From Brachynemurus nebulosus (taxonomy: Eukaryota; Arthropoda; Insecta; Neuroptera; Myrmeleontidae), in contig JAPWDM010000005.1 of NCBI GenBank assembly GCA_035578155.1, positions 48,688,954 through 48,752,953 on the forward strand: DNA of 64,000 bases. Reading direction: 5' to 3'. Numbering within the stretch: position 1 is the first letter of the stretch; every line of letters begins with the position of its first letter. The notes under the pieces were generated by a model, which worked only from the letters and a program-made list of their open reading frames with translations, ran no database searches and was not told where the DNA came from. Below, one piece after another: positions 12,401 through 25,500 of the stretch. The position numbers were made by a program, and so were the translations under genes.

Positions 12401-12841
12401 ATTTTTATTTAATATTTTTTATTACACTATAAACACATATGAGAATGTATTATTGCCTGTTTTCTCCACTACTCACGCTGCAATCGATTTAATTATCCCC
12501 ACCATATATTTCGCACCCTGCCAATATAAATTAAAAAAATATTTATTACCACCATATATGTAATACTTCTATATGGCTAATGTCTATAAGTGGCAGGGTC
12601 ATGGTAAGAGTGAAACAGAATGAGGGACGTAGCCTATTGTGCGCAAGTGCGACGGTTCTGTCAAATTGCATGTATCCAATGAATATCCACATATTTAATA
12701 ATTTAAATCTTACATATGCGCATAAGGTACTATGTACTTACTGCTGAAGTGAAACAAACAGATCGTCGGTACTGTAGTGTTTTCGCTTATTTCTTTATAC
12801 GATTAGCTATATAGTAGTAGTACATATTATATGATTACCAC
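9412..12841. other. AT-rich intergenic region without a recognised gene
   Basis: I find no conserved coding frame in this 3.4 kb. The open frame at 11239-11478 on the minus strand has no family resemblance and unremarkable composition, and I do not call it. Short blocks with GACGT-containing inverted motifs occur around 10780-10920. Pieces related to neighbouring MITEs (for example GGCAGGGTCATGG at about 12593) occur toward the right end. Confidence 0.5.
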
Positions 12842-13482
12842 CATGCCCCTGCCACTCTGCATATAGTCCATTATAAAAAAATGGACCGTATTCTGACCCG
12901 CTGTAACTAATATACCAGATGGCGTTGATGTACAGGGAGTTAAAATTAGAGTCGGGACATGAGTTTCGATAGTTCGCTATTTTTCATCAGATTCATCTAA
13001 AATAAATTGGAAATAAATTAAATATTTAAAAAAATACTTCAACCTGATTACCACCATGTCCCTGCCACTTGTTTTCAAGGACGGGCCAATGACTGTCACA
13101 GTTTGCTAGGTGGCACTGATGGTAGGGGAGTATACTAATTAGAGTTGGGACATGTGAGCATTTTTCATCAAATGGATGTCAAAATTAATTATCATATGAT
13201 TGAGTACAAAAGTATCGTTACCAAGTTATGTGTTACCGAAAAATTAAAATTTTTTAATTTAATTAATCTTTCTAGGTTGAGTTGAAGTATTTTTTTAAAT
13301 ATTTAATTTATTTCTAATTTATTTTAGATGAATCTGATGAAAAATAGCGAACTATCGAAACTCATGTCCCGACTCTAATTTTAACTCCCTGTACATCAAC
13401 GCCATCTGGTATATTAGTTACAGCGGGTCAGAATACGGTCCATTTTTTTATAATGGACTATATGCAGAGTGGCAGGGACATG
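12842..13482. mobile_element. Fold-back hAT-like element with 8-bp target duplication
   Basis: ATTACCAC flanks both ends (12834-12841 and 13483-13490). The arms of about 200 bp are nearly perfect inverted repeats, beginning CATGCCCCTGCCACTCTGCA and ending TGCAGAGTGGCAGGGACATG. A shorter related end, ATTACCACCATGTCCCTGCC, occurs inside near 13045, suggesting a nested or rearranged second copy. It has no coding capacity. Confidence 0.85.
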
Positions 13483-13759
13483 ATTACCACTAACACTTTA
13501 TAGGTTATGAAAGGTGTTAATGTGGTGTTTACCAATGTGGCGATTTGCTTCAAAAAAGATAATGTGTACTCCATCTATTACGTGTAAATACACGTTCTGA
13601 TATCTATGGTGGTAGACACGGTAGACACCATAGATAAACTACACCAGAATTCTATTTCTGAAGATAGCCAAAATAGCCAACTTCAATATCTTTTTTGACC
13701 CTCTATTACGGACAGATCTGTGATTTTCAGGAATAACCTAATTGTTCGAAATTTTTAAA

Positions 13760-14901
13760 ATGCATTTAAGAACATTTAAACTGTTATTAAGAGATCCAAA
13801 AATAAATTTTCAAAAAATGTCAACCAAACCAAGAGAGAAAAAAGTACAAACAACAGCTGAGTATTGTTTAAATTCTGTAAGGTAATTTTTTTTAAATCGA
13901 AAATAATTTGATTAGCTTTCGTTTATATAAAATTGTTTTGTAGACAATTTGATCGAGAAAATTTTCTCTGTTCCGTTCTTCTAAATAATTCAGCACGACA
14001 TTGTGCACTAACAATTCGAGCATTTAATATCGAAATAGCACGAATTCAGGATCAAGTGACTGATCCAAAAATTGGCTTAATGCGTTTTCAATTTTGGGAG
14101 GATGCAATTTTATCACTTTTTAATAAGGACAAAACGGCAAAAATTCCGAATCATCCAGTTATGTTAGAACTACGTAATGTAAAAAGTATTTGCCAAATTA
14201 CCTTTTTCAAATTTTTAATTATTTTAAACGAAGTTGATATTTTTAGCTTACCGAAAGGCAAAAATTAAGTAAACGGTATTTCCAGCGACTTGTGTCAAGT
14301 CGTCGTGAACTATTAATTAAACCAATTTTTCAAACGTTGGATCAACTGGAAAATTATGCTGAGCAAAGTGTTTCAAGTACATATTATTTGATACTTGAAG
14401 GTTGCGGTATACAAAATATTCACGCGGATCATGTTGCGACACATGTGGGTAAAGCGCAGGGTCTGGCAAACATTCTACGATCCGTTGAACATGGAATTAA
14501 ACAGGGCCATGTATTAATACCAAGAGATCTATTAATTAAATATAATATTAGCGAAGAGCGTATTGTACGAAAACAATCCACGGCTCAATTGAAAGATGCC
14601 GTTTTTGATATTGCTACGAAAATTAATCAACATTTAGAAATGGTTTGTATTTGCATACTTAATACCTATAGGTATTATTATTACTTTTAAAAATATATTT
14701 TAAACAATTTGTTAGGCCAGAAAATTAAAGAAAAATGTACCAAAAGAAGCGATACAAATTTTTCTACCGGCAACTATTGTTGATTTATATTTGTCACGAT
14801 TACGGAAAAATGATTTTGATATATTCGCGTCAAATTTGAAGAAATCAAGTTCATTGCTACCACTAAAATTATGGTGGAACTCGAAATCTTTACGGTACTA
14901 A
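13760..14901 (+). CDS. NDUFAF6: NADH dehydrogenase complex I assembly factor 6 (squalene/phytoene synthase fold)
   Basis: Four exons: 13760-13881, 13944-14178, 14247-14642 and 14716-14901, encoding 312 residues. Phases are consistent (2, 0, 0). Recognisable family blocks are YCLNSVR-(Q)FDRENFLCSVLL near residues 35-55, IGLMRFQFWEDAI near 90-105, LENYAEQS then YLILEGCGI, HADHVATHVGKAQGLANILR in the middle, and a C-terminal PLKLWW. NDUFAF6 is a mitochondrial, matrix-side protein needed for early assembly of complex I (ND1 module). It belongs to the trans-isoprenyl diphosphate synthase family but has no established prenyl-transferase activity. The first 20 residues are basic and Leu-rich, a plausible import signal. 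A shorter start at the second Met (residue 20) is possible. Confidence 0.93.
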
Positions 14902-15186
14902 TGATAAATTGTATATCTAATAAGTTATGTATATATATTTAATTTTATAATTTAAAAATTTAACCACTTTAGCGGATATCCCGAGTCTCACTCGGGTCTG
15001 TAATTCTAACAACTAGCGGACACGACGAGTGACACTCGTTCTCATGTCGGTAACTGTTTGTGCTGCCACCTATTTGAATAAAAAAAGAATACATTATAGA
15101 GAGCTTTATTTATCCTAGAATCAAACCTTTTTTTTTTACAAATTAATCTATAAGGTGGTTAATATGGATGGTATTTTTTTTGTCAA
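14902..15186. other. NDUFAF6 3' flank with palindromic GC-richer patch
   Basis: About 14965-15060 contains CCCGAGTCTCACTCGGG and CGAGTGACACTCG, two short perfect or near-perfect palindromes close together in otherwise AT-rich DNA. They could be part of a degenerate MITE. I see no gene. Confidence 0.45.
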
Positions 15187-15359
15187 TTTAAAGGAGTCCA
15201 CATTCTCGCCGAGGTTGGACGAATCGAGAATGTAGAGGGTCATTTCGTTGTGCTTCGCGGATGGTGTTTTAATGCTATTCATATGCCTGAGCCAACCTCA
15301 GCGAGGAACTCGGCGAGGAACCTCATCTAACCTCGACGAGAATGTGGAGACTCCTTAAA
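15187..15359. mobile_element. Compact GC-richer MITE hairpin
   Basis: The inverted ends TTTAAAGGAGTCCACATTCT and AGAATGTGGAGACTCCTTAAA enclose 130 bp that also partly self-pairs (GCCGAGGTTGGA near 15211; ACCTCGACGAGAATGTGG near 15330). The base composition is clearly richer in G+C than the flanks. TTAA or TTTAAA may be the target. Confidence 0.75.
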
Positions 15360-15866
15360 ATAGATTGAGAATCCACTAAAGGAGTTAAAATTTACTTAAC
15401 TATAGATTTTATCAGTGTTTTATAAGTGTTCTCTTACAATATGAAAAAAAAATTACATTATCTTATTTTATTTCAAACTGGTAAAGAGCTACAAAAAAAT
15501 TTTCCTTAGTCACTTGAATTAAGTAGACCGTTTTTAAAAATGATTGTTATTGCCTATATAATGTATATAAATTGTAAAATATAGATTTTCTTGAGCAAAA
15601 TCCGAATTATTTTTCAGTTAGGTTTCATATTTTAAATAGGTTTTATTCTTTTGATAAAAAGTTACCAACCATTTTTCATGTATATGTATAATTAAAATGG
15701 CGATAGAAACTAAATGACCATGCGCCAAAAATATGCAAACAATTTAACTGATAGATATAAAAAACAACATAAATTAATTTTTATGATTAAAAAAATTTAC
15801 ATAAAAGCTTAAAAAGTTTCAAACCATTTGAAAATTTAAAATTTCTCTTGTTTGCATTCGAAATTA

Positions 15867-16095
15867 TGTATGGTCCATTTCACTTAAATTTAACCATTCT
15901 TCATCACTTATGAATTTAAATAATTTCCGTTTTTTTTGGCTTTATCTTTTTCATTATTGCATTTACGTAAATTTTAAATTTGCAGATTGTTTTTAGAAAA
16001 GAATAGAAGATTGATTTGTTTCGAATATAAGAATTATTTAATTTTTTAACGATGACTCATGATCAGTCGTATTTGAAACAGCGTATATATAAATA
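15867..16095. repeat. Dispersed repeat (second copy at 48034-48245)
   Basis: The block starting TATGGTCCATTTCACTTAAA, running through GGCTTTATCTTTTTCATTA and GATTGATTTGTTTCGAATAT to the TCAGTCGTATTTGAAA segment, is matched over about 220 bp by 48034-48245 in a PNUTS intron. A weak third match to its right end occurs near 4262-4330. There are no clear termini. Confidence 0.7.
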
Positions 16096-16429
16096 CCCAT
16101 GTTGCAGCATCCTGCATAACATAGCGAATTTCCGTTTACAAAAATTAGTTTTTCTCGGAAATTAGTTGACATAGAATAATAGTTTAAAACCTGTTTTTGT
16201 GATTTTTCTTTTTTCCTCTTTTCGATAGTGTAAAAAAAGGTCACAAAAATTTTTGAATAAGGTTTGACAAAAAAATATTTCTTTTTTTCAAGAAACTTGT
16301 CAAAAAAGCCATGTTCCGGGCATCGAACGTGCCTGGCTAACGAACTTGCCCAACGGTTTGGAACTTCCAACATTTTCACCAAATTTCGTAAAAATAGGAT
16401 ATTTCGTTCGAGAGTTATCGTGCGGACAC

Positions 16430-16430
<1 letters not shown>

Positions 16431-16485
<55 letters not shown>
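16431..16485. repeat. (TA)n microsatellite
   Basis: A pure TA/TATA run of about 55 bp. It follows a segment (16264-16430) ending GAGAGTTATCGTGCGGACAC and precedes GGGACCTCAAAACTTTCTAC, which looks like the tail of a transposable element. Repetitive Tyr-Ile reading frames across it are artefacts. Confidence 0.85.
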
Positions 16486-16489
<4 letters not shown>

Positions 16490-16611
16490 ACCTCAAAACT
16501 TTCTACCCTAGTTCCGGGTTCAAGTCAATGGCTGTAATAGCATAGATTCGAAAATTCGCTAAAAATTAGTTCCCTACTGCGGAAAACACTTGAGAATAGA
16601 TATTAAAAATA

Positions 16612-16805
16612 ATTCGCCAAGTGCGTGTTAAACACGCATCAAGTTACGATTTCGCAGTCAGTAACTAGAATTTTTCACAATTTTTTTATTCAATGTTCAT
16701 AATTTTTCTAGATGAGTTAAAAGTGGTCAAGTGCAGCTAGATCATTTTATGCGATGATAGAGATAATGAATTCATAAAGATTTCGTTGTTATACTATGAA
16801 GTCCT
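16612..16805 (-). repeat. Inverted copy of the repeat family found in PNUTS intron 4
   Basis: Read on the minus strand this resembles the five copies at 52.6-58.4 kb: AACGAAATCTTTATGAATTC, a GCACTTGACCACTT block, then ACTGCGAAATCG and GCGTGTTTAACACGCACTTG. The central part is shortened. Confidence 0.65.
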
Positions 16806-17329
16806 AAAAATATGAGATTTTTTTCTTTGTCAATTTTCACCAATAAAATATAATTAAAGATTAGTTGATACCACTTAATTAGAGGAACAGACGACAGGGG
16901 ACTTTTTAGAACAGTGGGCCACTTTCAAAAGAAATATCTTTAGATGGGCCGCAGAGCTCAAAAAAGAAAAACTTTCGTGTTTGTTAATTACACTGCGTTA
17001 CAAAAAAAAAATTAAGTACCCACTTTAATTTTTCCTGTTTATTCATTCATACACATCGCTCAATAAGAATATATGTGTACTTTTTTCTATCACGTACTCT
17101 TTTTTAAGTACGATAATTAACATATATTATATAACTATTAGTAAAATAATTAAAAAGTTTCAGTATACACATTATTTTATTTAATAATGAAAAATTATTA
17201 TATTTAAACTATAATTCGAGTAAAACCGATAACAAAACTTATCATTAAAATATTTGCACACATTAAAATATAAAATATATAGTGAAAAGTACATATTGTA
17301 CGCAAAAAATGAAAAATATTTAACTTTTT

Positions 17330-17810
17330 CTTTAATGTTTGGAAGTAACTTCTCGCTTTAAACGCCAAAAATAACCTCCTAACATAGCTGCATCCCAACG
17401 ACCTTGAAACCGTTCTTCAAGTCTTTATATCCAGGTGAAACCGCTCCCCTTGTTCATCACTTACATCTCCAAGATTTTAAGGAAGAAAAGAGAAATGGGA
17501 ATAAAGAAAATGAATTTTCAATGACATCCGGCAACCTATCTTTTTGTATGCCTTCAACAAATTGTTCACAAAGGCTGCCTGTACACGATCAGTAATACTG
17601 CCAGTATTTAGAAATACTGACATTATTACTGATCGTGTATTGATAATACTAAAGTATTCGTATATATAATTTATAATGATTCATTCATTATTTTCGTCAG
17701 TAAATACTGACAGTATTACTGACCGTGTACAGGCAGCCTAAAAGTTTTGCGTTTTCGGCTCTGTGATTACCTATCCGTGTGACCAAAACATACGCATTTT
17801 TCTTTCTCCC
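17330..17810 (-). pseudogene. Degenerate copy of a dispersed protein family, split by a MITE
   Basis: On the minus strand the downstream part (about 17565-17330) translates in broken frames to pieces such as KAYKKIGCRMSLKIHF, NLGDVSDEQGERFH and EERFQGRWDAAMLGGYFWRL. This combination is familiar from a multi-copy uncharacterised gene family in insect genomes. There is an in-frame stop after the FLP block and a frameshift after DIKT. The upstream piece RAENAKL (about 17770-17749) belongs in front, but a 168-bp MITE (17572-17739) separates it. I do not know the family's function; a transposon origin is likely but not shown here. Confidence 0.65.
17572..17739. mobile_element. 168-bp MITE inserted in the pseudogene
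   Basis: Near-perfect inverted ends AGGCTGCCTGTACACGATCA and its complement ending TGTACAGGCAGCCT; the arms extend to the CAGTAATACTG region. Further internal pairs of TACTGAC-type motifs make a strong hairpin. The host reading frame resumes on both sides, so the insertion is younger than the host copy. Confidence 0.8.
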
Positions 17811-18284
17811 AATCGAAGCAGTAGTGTACTAATATTGACGCAGTAAGGATCGTTCAAAAAAGTTATCGGTGTGTTCTTCAAAAACAATACGTGATAACAA
17901 AAGACAAACACTGCCAATATACTCTAGCTAACAGAAAACTAAAATAGCAGTCAGGTTTCCGGGTACCGAAATCGTGTCACGCAGTGTTGTAAATTTACCA
18001 ATATAAAACAATACATATGTTTCACTAAGAATATATTTAACCCTTTCGAGTTTCTGTTGCCATATGGTTACACTAACTTTAAGTGGTTTTAAAATCGGTT
18101 TCTTTATATTTGCAACCGTTTTGGTTTTTGTTACCATTTACCTTTTTTATATTTTAAGGATAATGCATATATTTTTTGATATCTAGTATTATTATTATTA
18201 TTTTTATTTTTTTCAAATTTATAAAGTTTATACCATTCTATGTCTGTCAACAAATTGATGTAGAAATAGTCAGTTTTATTATAA

Positions 18285-18734
18285 ACTAGCCGTACCCGTG
18301 ACGTTGTTCAGGCGAAACGTTGAGTAGTTTCTTTTTCCAATTTGTAGTTTCTTGCAACACAAAATGCATTAAATTGTCTCCAAATTGACAATTGTGTATT
18401 TATTGTATTTTTCGATACACAAATAGCAACATTTAAAATTCAGAAAAATTTCCAAACTACAAAATTTATTTACAATTTTTGTTACTATAGTTATGAAATT
18501 TTTTATGAAATATGTAAATTGGCGTAATGTGTGTAGATGCTCAAAATAGATTTTCCATTTTCCCGTGGGAATGAGACATTTTCCCGGAATAAAAAGTATC
18601 TTAGATGTTGACCCAGGTGATAAGTTATCATCACACCAAATTTCATTAAAATCCGTCCAGTAGTTTTTACGTGATGCGTGAACAGACAGACAGACAGACA
18701 GAGACAGATTTACAGTTTTATTATATGTATAGAT
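18285..18734. repeat. Dispersed repeat (retroposon-like 3' end), copy 2, uninterrupted
   Basis: It matches 8352-9026 throughout but lacks the 221-bp MITE. It ends with the GACAGACAGACAGACAGAGA stretch and TTATTATATGTATAGAT. The open frame across it on the minus strand is a by-product and resembles no protein I recognise. Confidence 0.75.
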
Positions 18735-19538
18735 TATGAAAATTAAGACTTTGTTTTGTGAGACATAAGACTTGACTGAATTCACTACATGTTCGTATTT
18801 TTCTTAACTTAATATAATTCTTTATTGCCGAACGGACTGCACATAAGATTATGGGGGGTCGCATGCGGTCTGTGGGCTGGTTGTTACCTATTCTTGCTTT
18901 AAGGAACTGATAAACCTATCATTAAAATGGAAAAACCGAAAGCTTTTATAATGTAATTGGTAATGATATGAATTAAACCGTCGAAAAAATGTTCGACTGG
19001 TTTGGCCTATATAGAAAGCATTGCAATCTATGCAATTTAAACGGTAAATTGCATACTTTTTCAGACGATTTAAAGAGGAAGAACAACTCCTAATTTTATA
19101 ATTTTTTATTGGTGAAAAGTGACAAGGGAAACGTTCTCATATTTTCCAAAATACGTAGTGTTTGTTTACAGTTGCTTTTCAAAAAAATTTGTTTTGATTA
19201 CAATTAATTACAATAATTTGGATAAAAAATAATATTGTATCATGTTGTTTTCTACACACTACTACGCAAGGTCATAAACAACAAGTGCCGCGAGCCAATC
19301 CAATTGAATGTGTAGTAGCTGTTGTGAGCACTGAGCAAATGTGAATTTGCATTCCGTTCAAATTGAATCCGAGAAGCGAATCACATATAAAAAGTAAATA
19401 AGAAGTCAAAAGACGCAAACATCAATATCAACTTGAATCTGAGCAACAACTGTATTTGCTGCTTAAAAGTTTTTACTTTTTTTTTAATTTTTTCTTGATA
19501 TTTCAAAAAAATCAAATAAAATAAATTCTTGTGTGGCA
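18735..19538. other. Region upstream of tyrosine aminotransferase
   Basis: 800 bp before the TAT start codon, without a conserved frame. A G-rich patch (about 18851-18880, GGGGGGTCGCATGCGGTCTG) resembles the tail of a hAT-type repeat that might begin near 16900. The last 150 bp should hold the TAT promoter and 5' UTR, but I see no convincing TATA or Inr that I would place exactly. Confidence 0.4.
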
Positions 19539-22500
19539 ATGCTAGTACCGCAACAAACCATTCAAAATACAAATTCACGACAATCTTGGCAAATATTAAG
19601 TTCGAAATTTGCTCAAAATACACGAAATCCAATTCGTGAAATTGTCGAAAATTTAAATTTTGAACCAAATCCGGATAAATCGTTCATCGCGCTATCAATC
19701 GGTAAGTTTATTTCGTTTATTTTAATTCAGATTTAGTAAAACACTAATCAAAATATAATAATAATAATATAGATTATATTTAAAAACAAGCTTTATAGGA
19801 ATGTAATTTTTAAATTTATTTTTCTGTATTATTGTTTCTGTTTTCTTGCATTTGTGCACTCAGTCAATTTCTCAGTTAAAATTGTAATTATTTTCAACAA
19901 AATTAGACAAATTTAATTTTAGATTTACAATTATGTATTTTAATTTATTATCAATTATACATGTACTAATCACAAAACTAACTGAAAGGGTGAATTTTTC
20001 AACTTTCGTAAATTATTTAAAATTCCCTAAATTTTCTCATTTGGTATTTTAAATTAATTTCTGTGTGTGGAGGGCAAAATACTATATTCTTTGGCATGGA
20101 AATTTCCAGTCCGTATTTGCTTATCAATATTTTAATGCATTTGGCTACGTAACCGATGTAACCTGTGTGTTGCCTGTGTTGCGTTTTTTTTTGTCTCGAG
20201 TTAGTAACAGAACATAAGGTATGGAAAGCAGATAAAACTGCTTTGCTAGAGTGAGACTATAATATTCAAATAAACCAGTCACACTTCTTTGAAATCTAAT
20301 TTATTACATTTTTGGCGGGGTCAACTGGTTTCTTTAAGTTCCATGTTATTTTTCCATTTTATACGATAAAGTTTAATTCGTTCAAATGTTAAATGCTATA
20401 CCTAATATTCAAATATTTGCAAAACTTTTAATTAATTATTATCACTACTAATAAAATATCCTGCATCCTTGTACCAAAAACCAGCTGATTGATTTAAATA
20501 TTACATTTTTGAAATCGTTGCAGAATATCACCCAATTTTCTTTGATAATCTAAAAAATGAATAAAAATATATTTTATAAATTTCCAAAAGATTGATTTTA
20601 AAAAAATCTTACCATGAATTAACGAAAAGCTTCGCTGTTCGAAAAAATTGGACCATGAGTATGTTTATTTACTTCAAATTAATATCTACCTAAAAACATC
20701 CATGTTTAAAAAAAAAAAAGGTAATTTCATTGTCTGATTCGAATGTACGACATCTTGTATATCAGTCCAAAACTCCAAAATTATAGCATATATCGCCACA
20801 GACACTACATTGAAAAAATATACATTACATTTTTTACGTTACGAATTTTTCCTTCTGTATTCGAACCTAAAAACATATCCATGTTAAAAACGCTTATAAA
20901 TTTTAGTTTATAGCTATACGTACTACATAAGGTTTTCTGCGTTCTTATAAAATCAAAGTACTTTTGACCAGGGACGCAACAACCGGGGAGTCCAAGGGGT
21001 CCGGATCCCCCTAAAATTACATGGACCCTACCTGAAATTACGTACATTTTCCTTCAATTTATTTTATTTTTACTAAAAAGTTTTATTGGGCTACTGATAT
21101 TTTTTATTTAAAAATCGAATTTCTTTAAACGACATTTTCGATAACATTTTCTACTGTTATCGGAGAATTGCGTTATCAAAAATTACGTTATTTAAATTTT
21201 TGTTAGACCCCCCTGCAGATTTGTAGTTGTTGCGCCGCTGCTTTTAACCTATTAAACCTAAATATTCAATTTGTAGAACCAGAATTTTTCTCTAGATGTC
21301 ATACATGCAACAAATGTCTACTTTTTTAAAATGAAGTTTGTAAATCTGTTTGTACACGTATAAAATATTCGTAGACCAAAATTAGCAGTTAAAAGATAAA
21401 AGAAAAAAAATGTAACAGACCTGTCTTACGGCAAATAATAATAAATCCATTGCACTCATATCAAGCATTTACGCAAGGTGATGCTTCAAATTTGAGACGT
21501 ACTCACACCCAAAGCTCATCCACGCTCAACGTCAATTCTTATCTCTGGATCTTTCTTCTTGCATACATTACTATAATTATTTTGAAGTTTTTTAGGTGAA
21601 TATTTAGACATATTCTAATTTTTCCAAAATTTTCACATTTCTAAATGGATATCTAAACAAGTATTAAATATTGAGATTTTATTTTGTAAAATTCTTTTAT
21701 AAAAGGCAAAACGTACGTACTTTAACGAGTTTATTCGATTCTTTGGTTACCAGTAAACAAAGCTTAAAATGGGTAAAAATAATACAAAATTGGGAGTGAT
21801 AAATCTGAAAAAAAGGAAAATGTCAGTGAAGGGTTAATAATTTTTAAATACTGTGCATATTAAATTATTTAAATCAAAGTAAAAAATAAAAAAAAATATT
21901 GAATATCAATTTGAATAATAAATTAATAATAATATGTTGTTTACTTGATTCAAATTATTTATTTCTTAAAACCGGTTAATGATAAAAATGTCCCTTCATT
22001 TACATACTAATATTGTTTTGATTAAACTACGAATAAAATTTTAATGATTATAAAATCTACGAAATCATTATCTTCTTAACAGAATAAAAAAAATCCTAAT
22101 TATTTATTTTAATTTACCTACGTTAATACGAGTCTAATCGTGATAAAGAACTAGTTTATTAGCATAGCTTCATAGTAGCTTCGGTAGCTTCTATAGTTAG
22201 TATACAACGTTTACAATCGATACCTATTAGTGATGGAGAACTATCGATAGTTACCGATAGTCAGTCGTGAAACTATCGATAGTTTTTGATAGTTAAGTTT
22301 TTCGACTTTGGCGGCATTTGGATTGCCGGCGAGCAAAAAAAGGAAAAAGGTCGCCGGTTTTACACCGAGGCGTAATTATTCCTTTTTCGCTCGGAAATTC
22401 CCTTAAAATAGTTGTTTTTATATCTCTGGCTATAATTTTTATTATCTTTATAGTATTTATAAGTAAACGAAATGACTGAAAAATCTATCGAAAACTATCG

Positions 22501-25500
22501 ATAGTAAAAAAAAAAATATCGATAGTTTTCGATAGTCAAAACTATCGATAGTTATCGATAGTTCTCCACCACTAGTACCTACATATTTGTAAAAAAGTTA
22601 TTGTAACTATCATTAATTCGTCAAGTTATAGCAAAATAAAAATGTAATAAGTCATTGAAAGAGGGTTAAAAATTTATTGAGTTTCAGAGATCAGACTTTT
22701 TTTTGATTAGTTCCGTTTTCTATTAAAAACAACTTTTAATTTGTTAGACGCATGAAGAACATGTTTTCAAAATATGACGTATCTATTCATGGAAAACAAT
22801 ATTTTTCATGACAACAGCGGTTAAGCCCATTGACGAGCCTCCTGACTTGTGAACCAGTTCTGTTTTTTTTTTCTTTCTATTAACCGGTTTTTGCATTTTT
22901 CTAATGCATGCGAGTTATTAATTTTAATATATTTTATATAATAAAATGTTTTTTACAACTCAGCAACAAACACTTCTTATTTATTAATGAAGAAAATTTT
23001 ACATTTTCATCTTAATTATGAATAACATTTTTCACTTTTAAATTATTTTCCATTTATTAAAAAGAAAAAAAAATTTAATTATTTAAATATTTTGTCAATT
23101 TATCCTACCTATTTTAATTTTTGTAATAAAAAAAAAAAAGTTGGTATTACTTACAATTTATAACAATAATAAAATTCAACTACGACAATAGAAGAGCAGT
23201 TTATAACAATAATAAAATTAAACTACAACAATAGAAGAACGGTTATATTCACCAGGCACATCAGGCACGGCTACATTTAAAATAAAGATATTTACAATCT
23301 TTTTATTAACGATGTTCAAATCATGGCTGATGCAATATTTGAAATAATTTAATCATTCATTTCTTGCCGGTAAAAGAATGCTTTAGCAAAATGATTTTTC
23401 CTACAGCGATTCTTACGTTCTTTCAGTTATTTATAATCATTTTTTAACGTTTCCAAATATTAGAATCTTATGGATATATACAAAGGCTAATGTAAGGTTT
23501 TGCTGCCTATGGGTGTCCTTACCGTCCCTATCTTCCCCTATAGATTTTCTATTTTAACACAAATTAATACTTACACAGATAATTTTATTATCCCTGTATC
23601 CTGTCGTGACTATCCTGTTGGTTGTTCCTGCTATTCACAAACTATTAAACACTGTCATTATTGTGAGCATAGCCGGGACACTCACATTCGTCTGCCTTAG
23701 AATTCCTAAAGGAACGTTGAAACCAAGTGCGCAAATATTCGCAAGTATTTATAAGTGTTTGCAAACACAATGTTGTTTTCTTAACTTTTAATAACTCTTT
23801 AAATGATTAAGACGAGTTAACTCGTCCTGCAATATGGCGGCTCAAAATGCTGTGATATGTATATATTCACTGGTACAGGTGCCGCCATCTGTGACAGATT
23901 TTTCGAAATACGGTATAATTCTAAATAATGTTCAATTTTATCAACATAGTTTAGTATAATTTATATTTTATAGATTCCTAGGGTTCACTTTGTTGATGGG
24001 ATCTTTGATTTTTTTTCTTTTTCTTTTTTTTGTCACCTTATGTATTGTACTTATCATTGGCAGTAAAAAGTCCGGCATTTTGAGACAAACAAATTTTCCC
24101 ATATAGTTTGTTTAAAAGTTAATTTTTACTGTCAAAATGACGAAATTCCTTTTAAAAATATGACTGATTCGACAAAATCAAATTCTATAATTATGCCTAA
24201 TTTTAGTAAAAATGAAAGAACAACCTCAAAAATTTATAATTCACTTCCAATTTTATCATTCTATTATTTTATTTACAGATTTTAACTTTTTAAACAAACC
24301 ATATGGAAAAATTTTTTTGTCTCAAAATAACGGACTTTTTACTGCCAGTTATAAGTACAATAGATAAGGTTACAAAAAAAGAAAAAGAAAAAAAATCAAA
24401 GATCCCAACATTAAAAAAGTGAACCCTAGGAATTTACAAAATATAAATTATACTAAACTTTGTTGATAAAATTGAACATTATTTACAATTATACCGTATT
24501 TCGGAAAATTTGTCACAGATGGCGGTACCCGTACTAGTGAATATATACATATCACAGCATTTTGAGCCGCCATATTGCAGGACGAGTTAACCCGTCTCAA
24601 TCATTTAAAGATTAAGGCACTGAAAAATTTTAGTAAACTTGATGACGTCATCAAATTAAAAAAATTTTATTTTCAACTCAAGCTTTTGCGGATATGATTT
24701 AAATTAGGGTAATTTGAGTGTAAATTTTTTATTTTTACTATCAAAAAGGCAAAATACCCATTAGAAATATTGTCGTCCCTAAAAATTTATCGTCTCAAGC
24801 TAGGGCCCATTTAGACCTCTAGTAAATCGATACCATAGATATGTAATCAGATGTATTATCAGATTTTATTAAATTAATTTCAGGTGATCCAACAATATTT
24901 GGAAACTTAAAACCATCTACTGAAACAATCGACGCTATCGAAAATGTACTAAAATCATCAAAATACAATGGATATGCCCCAAGTGCCGGATATTTAGAAG
25001 CTCGTGAAGCAGTTGCCAATTATGTCAATGAATCAAACAATGTATCAGTCCAAGCATCCGACATTATATTATGTAGTGGATGTTCTGGAGCTTTAGATTT
25101 ATGTCTCAGTGTTTTAGGAGAATCGGGGAAAAATATATTGGTTCCAAGACCAGGCTTTTCCGTTTACAGTACCCTTGCTGCGGGTATGAATGTGGAAATG
25201 CGATATTATGACTTAATTGTATGTAATCTTAATAGCAATGCAATGGTGGTATAGTAAAATTTAATTCGATACTCTCTATTAAATTTTTAGGAGGAAAAAA
25301 ATTGGGAAATTGATCTAATCGATTTGGAATTAAAAATTGATGATAATACCGTAGCTATTGTCGTGATAAATCCATCAAATCCATGTGGTTCGGTATATTC
25401 CGAAAATCATCTTCGAAATATTTTAGAAATTGCTGCAAAAAATTACGTTCCTATCATTGCTGATGAAATATATGAACATATTGTGTTTCCTGGGCAGAAA

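Noticed and set aside
18369..18785. 138-residue minus-strand open frame
   Set aside because: Covers the dispersed repeat that recurs at 8352-9026; not conserved as a protein between the two copies.
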